Shown here: positions 55,561 through 64,000 of the stretch, piece after piece | Numbering within the stretch: the first letter of the stretch is position 1 | Layout of the letters: the number at the start of each line of letters is the position of its first letter | Made by a program: the position numbers and the translations under genes | Assembly (NCBI GenBank): GCA_039707465.1 | Contig: CM077645.1 | Span: forward strand, 59,397,850 to 59,461,849 | DNA: 64,000 nt | Reading direction: 5' to 3' | Origin: Rhabdophis nuchalis | Lineage: Eukaryota; Chordata; Lepidosauria; Squamata; Natricidae | Notes under the pieces: generated by a model | Database searches by the model: none | Told to the model about the DNA's origin: nothing | What the model saw: only the letters and a program-made list of their open reading frames with translations

Positions 55561-58500
55561 ACCAGAAATGTGGCCGCTTGTCACTGTCCGAAAAGTCGTT
55601 CGGATTGGGAAGTTTGGGAGGGGGGGGGAATGGAACTTTTCCTTCTTCCGTAAGATCACGTTGCCTATTGTTTCTCTTTCCATTTGCTGACTTGTCAAGT
55701 AAGCAAAATCAAAAATAAATAAATAAAAATCAAGGAAATCATACAAATGCAGACTTTACGACCTTCTAGTGCTTAGGTACTAAGTCCCCTTAGTTTATTC
55801 ATTTAAGCGTTTATTTTTACTGGTCTCGTTTTTTGGGCCCGAGCTGCTCAAGTGTAGTGTTTTATATTGTCCAACGTTAGTAACGGAAGCGCAAACATGT
55901 CAAAACATCATATAAGAAAATGCCCTTGATTTAGCGGTTATAGTCGCTAATAAGGATATCTATCTACGGAAGACGGAGAGTTTAGATTTTCCTGTCGATT
56001 TTCCTGTCTATAGTATAGGAAAAGATAGACATCTCTGTGTATATGTGTTTAGAGTATTTGTAAAAGATATCGTTGAATTTCTAGTCATTCTAGTCATTTT
56101 GTCATCTGGTTGTAGTGTTAGAATAAAATATATTACTATTTGGTCAATAATTCTAATATTAAATTATTTTACCAGATACCTGCAATCTCTACACTCTTCT
56201 CAGTTTGCTTTTACCTAGAAAAAATTCACACCCTTTTAGTCTCTACTGTAGGAAAAAGCTTAATTTTCATAATGAGAAATAGTACTAAGGAAATGTAAGT
56301 GTATAAATTTATTGAAAAAAAGAAAACCATTATGCCCTAACAAAGCGAAAGATTCTTATCTTGCTATGTTGTTATTAAATGTTGGCGGAAGGTGAACCTG
56401 AAGTTAACCTGAAATGTTTTAAGTTTTTTGCAATTGGAAAATATTGTTTAAAAAAAAAGCGGGGTCCTTTTCATTCCATGGTGAGAATGAGAAAGAATGA
56501 ATATAATTTCATATTCCTTAATATTCAAAGAAATTTAAGAGCAGTAGATGCTAATTTCTACTTTGGAATGTAGGCAAGAATTTGATTTGGTTGGGGTTTT
56601 TTCTGCTAAAATATAAAAAAGAGAAATTAATAAGAATGACGAAGTGAATATTTTCTTCATTGATATGTGGCAAACATTGAAATCTGTATCCATGGTAATA
56701 AATTTCATTCAGATACTGTTAGATTCATGGAGAAGGCTGAATTTGGCCTTCAAGATAAAGAATAGATTTTTTAAATCAGTTATTCAACAGTTTTTGTTTT
56801 GGTCATATAATGAAAAACACTGATGAAGTTATATATCATTATTTTGAGTTAGTTCTACATGTACTGAGAAGCTGCTTGTTGCTTGTTTTTCAAAACCACT
56901 CTTTAAAATCACCTTCTCCTTAGTAAATATAGCCTGTATCATCTAAATCAAGGATAAATTATAATGTTTAAAATAGTGTATTTATGAGAAATTTCTGCTG
57001 GTGAAATACACAAATTAAAAATGAGTGCCAGCCTTCAAAAATTGAATAAAAAAGTGTGCAGCCATTCTCAATCATAGTGGCATGGTGTAAAATAGCAAAT
57101 GTCAGAACTTCTGTCTGGGTGGTGGAATATGATCACTATATTTGTAACTGTACTGCATAATTTAATCTCTACATGGTGACATACTGTAATTAGTGCACCT
57201 AATACCTAATTTCACAACAGAAAACTACGAGTCATATGTTGTATTTTTGATCATGATTTGAATGTTTTAGTAAAAAACAAAAAGATGGTTGACATAGATT
57301 TTTAAATTTTGCGTGAAAAATTAATTATGAAGAATATATTTTAAAATTATTTGAGGTTCATGGATAGGTGGTAACCATTGGATCTATTCAGTGGTTGAAA
57401 TAGTGAGGAATTCATTAATCCTGATCTGACATATAAGGGTTAGTCTGTCAGTATTTTGCTATGGTTGTTCTGCTTAATGTTTTTGAGAAAGAGAAGGTAA
57501 ATTGCTCACATCTACTCTGACTGGAATATATTGTTTTAATGGCCTTGTTACACCGATCAGTTTTTTGTTTCTGAGGATGCCCTCAAGTTTTTGCAAGAAT
57601 ATTTTTGCAAAAAATATTTTTATGTGACTGTAATTATTCTTGACTTGATAAGAAAAGTCATAAGAAAATTGATTTTATTTTAGTGAGGATTAGTATCAGT
57701 ACATTTTTTACTGACATAATGTCCCTAATGTTGAAAATGTTAATCAGCCTTTCTTGCTAAAATAAACATAAATAAACTTTTATCTAAAAGTTTCTGATAA
57801 TGTTTCGGATTGTAGTTTATTTAAAGTATACATTTGGCTGTCCTGGTCTCGAGCAACTGTCTAATGGTGAATGAAAGAGCTTTTTAGTAATAAGTATTTA
57901 GCAGAAAAAAGTTTCTTTGATATCTATTAAAGACATTTCAATAGACAATATAGGGTTTCCTCTCTTCAAGCTTTCAAGTGTGTTCAAATTATTAATTTAA
58001 ATATCTAGCTTTGATATATAATGTGAATATTTTTTAGAGGATAGTATATAAAATAGCTGTTTTCCTCCTCCTTTTCTATACTTTCTTTCATCATCATCTA
58101 GTCTTAAATTATTAAAAATAGTATCTAAACTAAAGGTGTCGTCAAAAAAACATTACTCACCTGTGACTCTAGCTAGAACTATATGAAATGATATTGGTTG
58201 ATAGTCTTTTTGTTGGGGTGGGAGAATAGACTGAATCCATGTGTCCATATTAGTTTTACTAGACCTCTTAGCAGTCTTTAACAATAACTTATCAGGATTT
58301 TTTTTAGACAGCTGAGAACTGTGTTGTACAATCTAGCCACTTACAGATGTAGTTAAAATTATGTTTCCTTTATCACCCAGTATTGTGGGGAAGCCAGTAA
58401 TTCAGAAGACTATCAGGTTGGGGAAAGTTGGTTCAAATATTTGGCAATAAACGTTAAGAGATATCCTGTTGTCTGATTGATTATCTGTCTGAAATATTTT

Positions 58501-59519
58501 TATCAGTGCATCAAGTGAATTGGTGATTTTAATGCCATTTATACTTATATAATATGATTACAGCTTGTGTTTGAATTATTTTGTTTATTAAATCATGTCC
58601 AAAATATGAGATATTATTCTTGATATTTTTCTAGAATTCCTTTATATTCTGCACAAAATATATATGTTTTGGAGGGAAATCTGTGTAATAGGCCATACTA
58701 TGGTTTCCAGAAGAAAATCTTAGATTATTTATGCATAACCATCCTGCAAAATCCCACAAATTTTGGGAGCAGTAACTTTTAGGAACAGTATATTTGATAA
58801 ATGTTGGTAGAATCCATTTAATTCAGGAAAAAAGACCTCTGCGCTGGTTTAATTAGAGGGAGGAAATAACCAATTGTCTTCTTGTCAACAGTTTACCAGG
58901 TGATTGGGATTTGTATCAAAGGCATGCATTTGCCACTCATCTCACCTGTTAAAATGAGCACGTTGTTTCAATAAGGAATGCAAGTGTTCATTATGCACAT
59001 CAAGTTAAAGAAATTAAAGAAGAGTTAAAAGTCTTAATGTCAATTTAGTCCTGCCACTGGGTATAACACATAAACACACTGAAAAAATACAAGCATAACA
59101 AAATCAAATCACAGTTCAGATCATTTTCCATAACCATAAATGTTTAATTTGCATCTAGCTTCTAATTTTATTTTTTCAGTCTTTAATGTTTCTGTGTGCT
59201 ATCTAGATTGACAGGTCAAATTTGACTGACAGATCAAATAAAATGTTTGTTTGTTTGTTTGCTTATAATTTGTTAAATTTATATGACTGCTGAACTCACA
59301 TGAAGTGATTCTGGATAGCATACAATAAAATCACAAATTGAAACATTTTATATTCCTCAGAAAAATTCTTGTCTTGGAATCTCTTGAGATATTCCCAAAA
59401 TTGTACAAACCATTTACTGAATTAGATATATTTCATTTAGTTCATTTTTTTCTCTTTGGCAAACTTTCAGAATGTTAATAAAACTACATTGCTAAATATA
59501 TTTTTAACAATGGGCAACT

Positions 59520-59805
59520 GGGAACAGAAGTGTACAACTGGGCATCATTGATATATTATTGATACTTTAATGTGGCTTCATGCAGACATTAAAACAGAGA
59601 GGGGAGATAAAGGCATCATGCAAAGCAAGGGTTTAGGGCCTGACTGCTACCTTCTTTCAATACTAATTAGACCTGGACCTGGAGGAAGGAGAATCACCAC
59701 AAAATGATGTCCCTCCCCAATTCCCTAAACTGGTCCAAAAGAATATCATGGCTAACAATATCAAAGACCACCAAATGATAAGGCTTCAGACTGAATGTAC
59801 TATTT
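59520..59805 (-). mobile_element. ancient L2-clade LINE RT fragment
   Basis: GTACAACTGGGCATCATTGA, TGGCTTCATGCAGACATTAA and ATATCATGGCTAACAATATC follow, in order and at similar spacing, the minus-strand RT region of the younger copy at 40030-40330 (GTACAACTGAGTATCATCAG, CGGCTTCATATATGTGTTGA, ATACCATGGTCGATGGTATC). Strongly diverged. Confidence 0.7.
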
Positions 59806-61155
59806 TCATACTTAATTTGTCACAGGTAATCAAGAGGATTGACCAGAAATAATCTCAATACTATATAGTAGTCTACTCCTGTCCTGATGCGTGATCCTTG
59901 CCTCCTTCTATATCTTCTACTGTCCATTATCACTGTAATATTCTCTCTCGTCTCAACACTTTCAGATACCCTTTAACCCCCATGTCCCACCATTTCCTTT
60001 AGCCATCAAGTTTCCCAGTTATAACTCAACCACAGTTCATCTCTATTCAGCCAGGATGATTTACTGGGGAGAGTGGAATAGAGGGCTCAAGCCTGAACCC
60101 TTCAGAACAGTATTTTACCCTCCAAACTGCCTTTACCCTCACAGTAACCTCTCTATCCCTCATCAGTTCTAGTTCCAGGTGTTCTTCTAAAGGCAGAGTG
60201 GCACCCATCCAGTGTTCTTCTTACATTTCACTTAGAAAAAGACATTTTAATTTCTACATTAATGAATTCTCCTTTTATGGTTTTAAACAACAGAATAGAA
60301 GCAAACATCCCAATCCTTGCTTCTGTAAGGCTAGTAGAGATTCTACAGGAAAAACATTAGCTGTAGGAAGAATGCGGTAGGAAGAATTTCTGTTCCATTT
60401 AAAATTAAAATAGAAATTTATTTGACTTTTTAATTTTTTAAAATAGTATACTTACTGGTATTTTCATGCCTTCTCCCCTTTTTATTATGGTGTTTTCAAA
60501 ACGTAAACAGTATTGTTAAAAAAATGATACTGTTTATTGATGCTGATCCTTTGTTCATTTAATTCTGATTCAGTTTTTATCATAATAAATTGAATATTGT
60601 TGATTTGTATAAAGGTATAATAAACTGTATGTATGAATTTGGAAAATGTATTTCTAATTTATGGATTTTTAAAATCCTACAGTAAGCTGATTTATGGCAA
60701 GTTCCTTCCGTTGGGTATTTCCCTCCCCCGGAATAATACTTTTGATTAATATCTAAATGGTGAATTTTATATCCACCCAGGACCATGAAATCTTGTCATT
60801 CTAGGCAAAGAGAATTAACTTTTATTGGCTGTATCTGAACTCAAAATCCCTGCACAAAGTAAAAATAAAGCTGTTTCATAAATCCTTAAACCAATGTCTG
60901 TATTCCATGAGAGGCAAAGTCATGAAAGATGATATCTTAAATCATATATTAAGTGAAAGAAAGAAGGAAGGAAAATTGGTTGTCGTTGAGATTTAAAATT
61001 CAATCTTTACAATATTATCTAACTCACCAGAAGAGGATGCATGAAACAGAAGAACATTATATACATAAATACGTATGTTCTCCTCCTACTCTGTGGAAAA
61101 GTTTAATTTGTTTAGAATCAATTTGCACATTTTTATATTTTTCAGTCTCATTTTA

Positions 61156-61224
61156 TATTCATTCATTCATTCATTCATTCATTCATTCATTCATTCATTC
61201 ATTCATTCATTCATTCATTCATTA
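61156..61224. repeat. (ATTC)n microsatellite
   Basis: About 17 ATTC units without interruption, in RBM20 intron 1. Confidence 0.95.
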
Positions 61225-62029
61225 TTTTGGTTACATTTATTCATTTTATCATGCCAGTCTATGATCATAATATACTTTAAGTAATATATGCTTGTTTACA
61301 AGGCTATTTAAAAAAAAATTGTATAATTTATTTAATAATAAACCGATGAAGATATTAGAAGAGAATGAAATACAAAATGTGAAGGAGAAACATTAATTTC
61401 CTCTTAGAGTGACTTAGTGACTTTAAAGATAACTTTAATTATAGAAAATATAGTGCAAAATAAAAAGAATCTATTGCTATAATAAGTTTCATATACAAGT
61501 GGTTTTGTTTGTACTGATGGCTTTATTGCTTTGAAGAATAATTTAAGCAAGGTCATCACACCCATAACAGAAGGTATGTCTAAATTACAGAAGGCAATTT
61601 ATTTGAAACTAACTGAGGCTGGAAAAAGAGGATTAAAAAAAAAAAAGATAATTTATCCAGTATCGGCTATGGGTAAAAAATAACTAGAATAATACCACAA
61701 ACAAATTAAAACTAGAACAAATTAAATAGAATGTAGTAATATTTAAAGACAGCAGTGAGAAAAATGCATAGTGCAGATGTAATAAATATGTGTGGTCAGT
61801 CTTCAACTCTACATTTTGCTAACTTCTTGTTTTCATATGCTTCTGTTACAAGCAGTAATAATATCAAAATGACAACAGCATGAATCATGGTATCATAAAA
61901 CAATTGATATGATTTATATATTTGCATCATAATATCTCATGCAATTATGTGAGTCAAGTCATTTCCATAATCTCCTGATACATCATCATTATTTCTAACC
62001 TCCCTATCCCACTGCAAACACCATAATTA

Positions 62030-62877
62030 CTGTATTTTTCGGAGTAAAAATACGGTAATTATTTTTCGGAGTAAAAAAGGTGCACCTTTTTTCATCTAAA
62101 AAGAGGCTGAAAATCTGGGTGCGTCTTATACACTGAATACAGCATTTTTTTGCCTCCTGAAGCCCCACCTCTTCACCAAAATGGTTGTGTAGAGCCTTAT
62201 GGAGGCTTTTAGAGAACTCCTGGGGGCCGGGGAGGGAAGAAATGAGGCTAAAACGGGCTGGTTTTTGCTCCCCTCCCCAGCAGCACTCTATAAGCCTCCA
62301 TTAGCCTATGCATGCAATTTATTTGACCAAAAAATGGCCTGTTTTCATGAAAAAGAGCCATTTCTTGCTCCCCCCCCCCCCGAGCACTCTGCTATTCAAG
62401 GCTATTCATGCATTTTATTTGGAAAAAAATGGGCCATTTTGGGGAGGTTTGCAGAGTGCAAAAACTCTTTTCCCCCTTTCGGAAAGCTGTTTAGTTAGAG
62501 TGGTTGATGAGAATTACATTGATCAAGTGCTGTGCCAGCAGAAACCAAGTTTTAGGTGCTACAGTGATTTCCTTCTCCAGCACATGGGTAAATACACCTG
62601 GAAACATCTACCTACCTACCTACCTACCCTCTCACTCTCTCCCTACCTATCTACTGTATTTCTCTCTCTCTCTCTCTATTTCTCTCTCTCTATCCCTTTA
62701 CCTACCAACCTACCTACTCTCTCTTTCTCTCTCCCTACCTATCTACTGTATTCTTCTCTCTCTCTCTCTATTTCTCTCTCTCTATCCCTCTACCTACCTA
62801 CCTACTTTAAAAAAATTGCCTCTTCAAAAGCTGGTGCATCTTATACTCTGGTGCGTCTTATACTCCGAAAAATACTG
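62030..62877. mobile_element. DNA transposon-like element with GTATTTTTCGGAGTA ends, 848 bp
   Basis: The left end CTGTATTTTTCGGAGTA and right end TACTCCGAAAAATACTG are inverted repeats flanked by TA (62028-62029, 62878-62879), suggesting Tc1/mariner-type insertion. Inner blocks GGTGCGTCTTATAC repeat near both ends. The middle holds a poly-C run (about 62371-62382) and (CTAC)n and (TCTC)n tracts at about 62600-62800. Confidence 0.7.
62598..62806. repeat. (CTAC)n and (CT)n simple repeats
   Basis: Alternating CTACCTAC, CTCTCTCT and TATCCCT tracts, partly as two longer similar units (about 62620-62710 and 62718-62806). Serine- and leucine-rich frames across it are not genes. Confidence 0.9.
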
Positions 62878-63334
62878 TAGTTACTTTGGTTAGTAATTGG
62901 GTTAGTAAATTGGATTGTCATATCGCTATTCAATTTTTAAAATACAGTTGATTCAAAGTAAGTTGTGTTGCTCCTCATTGCCTATGAATATTTGCATTTT
63001 AATAAAACTCTAGTATTCTTGGAATCTTTCAGATGCAGTTGCTATATGACCAACCAGATGATGCTACATGCTATAAAACAGAGGCGGGTAATATTTTTAG
63101 CAGCTAAAAGTGTCATTATCCAAAGTAACAGTAAGGATTTTCTGAAGAGGGATTTGATTGAGGGCGGGAAATTAGGGGTTATCTTCATTTTGTTAAATTC
63201 CTATTTTAGGTTAGGCATGTTTTGTTTTACTGTTTGTTGTTTCCAAATAGCTGAAAAATACCATCTATTTTCTGTTAAGTATGGTTGAAGGGACAGGCTT
63301 ATATAAAAGGGGCTTGGTGAGTGCATGAAGTCCT

Positions 63335-63780
63335 TGAGCCTCATAATAATAATAATAATCTTTATTGTCGTTGTAAAAATTACAATGAAATTGGTTATGC
63401 GGCCCATCCAGCTGTAAGACAGTGAGACGTTACAAGATTAAGGTGACCAGACGTCCCGCTTCTGGCGGGACAATCACGCTTTTTAAGAATTTGTCCCGCG
63501 TCCCGTGGCATTTAAAAAAAGTCCCGCCAGGCTGGCAAGAGATGGTTGCGGGCGGAGAGAAGTGAGGGTGAGTCGGGGCGACCTTCCCCACACAAAAAAG
63601 GGCGGGAATCCGGGCTTGCCCCTCGACGAAGAGGGCAGGGCAGGGGCTGCGCGGGATGGAGTGGTGTGTGTGTGTATGTGTGTATGTGTGCGCGTGTGTG
63701 AGGCAGGCAGCCGGAGGCATGGAAGCAGCCCCGAGGACGGCGCTCCGCCACCAGGACGCCACCATTTAAAGACTTGATAA
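63335..63780. repeat. repeat-derived sequence with hAT-like piece
   Basis: (AAT)n followed by CTTTATTGTCGTTGTAAAAA looks like a reversed retroelement 3' end at 63343-63420. From 63442, GGTGACCAGACGTCCCGCTT and GTCCCGCGTCCCGTGGCATT resemble a hAT-type MITE end. A (TG)n run lies at 63662-63700. GC is higher than the neighbourhood. Confidence 0.45.
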
Positions 63781-64000
63781 GCAACTTCTGAACTATCTCA
63801 TCAAAGTCACTGATAGAAATGCTGAACGATGGCCATTAACAAGTACTCTGGGTGTGGTTTCTCAGCCAACTGTGCTACCTAATCTACATTGTATAATTTT
63901 ACTAAGGGGACTATTACAAATAACTTGAAACTTAGCCGAAGTCCACATTCACTATGTCGAAATGTTCTCTTGTGTCTCCCCCTTCCCACCTGCCACCCGC

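Larger units (their letters stand above)
55325..64000 (+). other. RBM20: RBM20 intron 1 (5' part)
   Basis: From the GTAAGA donor to the window end there is no further exon; this gene has a very long first intron in mammals. It is AT-rich, with the separately listed repeats, a (GTTT)n run at about 59244-59260, and little else. Confidence 0.7.

Noticed and set aside
61156..61224. CRISPR-like array
   Set aside because: Contiguous 4-bp units without spacers; a plain microsatellite in a vertebrate genome. The same holds for the TATTG and ATT arrays.
62308..62893. Serine/leucine-rich reading frames
   Set aside because: They arise from CT and CTAC simple repeats inside a DNA-transposon-like element.

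Overview
The window is from a vertebrate nuclear genome, most likely a squamate reptile and possibly a snake. It is AT-rich and intron-rich. Its repeats include a Sauria-type tRNA SINE, MIR-like SINEs, L2-clade LINEs with (ATT)n tails, CR1 LINEs with (TATTG)n tails, L1 debris and several hAT-like MITEs. The species call is inference from repeat content; nothing here fixes the genus.

Two genes are supported, both on the + strand. SMC3 occupies 3096-22451, with a 3' UTR to about 22.8 kb. Twenty-seven coding exons carry codons 31-1217 plus the stop. By length and residue numbering they match human exons 3-29. The first 30 codons lie left of the window, and a truncated L2 LINE at the left edge (1-2407) sits in the upstream intron. 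The reading frame is intact. Walker A (K38), the acetylated lysine pair K105/K106, the hinge, the ABC signature and Walker B (E1144) are all present. One intron (14878-16098) looks like a minor-spliceosome (U12) intron starting ATATCCTT and apparently ending in AT.

From about 22.8 to 54.8 kb there is no supported gene. This intergenic stretch is a repeat graveyard. It holds: a reverse-strand Sauria SINE; two head-to-head CR1 LINEs joined by a perfect 25-bp hairpin, the left one split by a solo LTR; a 37-nt piece of U2 snRNA within degenerate short repeats beside the CR1 tail; a pogo/Tc1-like MITE; hAT-like MITEs with clear 8-bp target duplications; an old L2 LINE (about 38.57-42.85 kb) interrupted by a younger reversed L2 and two MITEs; and an L1 ORF2 remnant.

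At 54.85-55.56 kb a CpG island holds the first coding exon of RBM20 (55185-55324). The order SMC3 then RBM20 on the same strand matches my memory of human 10q25. The rest of the window (55325-64000) is RBM20 intron 1, AT-rich, with an old L2 fragment, microsatellites and two DNA-transposon-like repeats.

SMC3 is a general cohesin subunit and RBM20 a muscle splicing factor; they are neighbours, not a functional unit. I saw no convincing new biological system. The observations most worth checking are the AT-AT minor intron in SMC3, the U2-derived fragment with its flanking repeats, the CR1 foldback junction, and the shorter RBM20 exon 1 with an upstream in-frame ATG.
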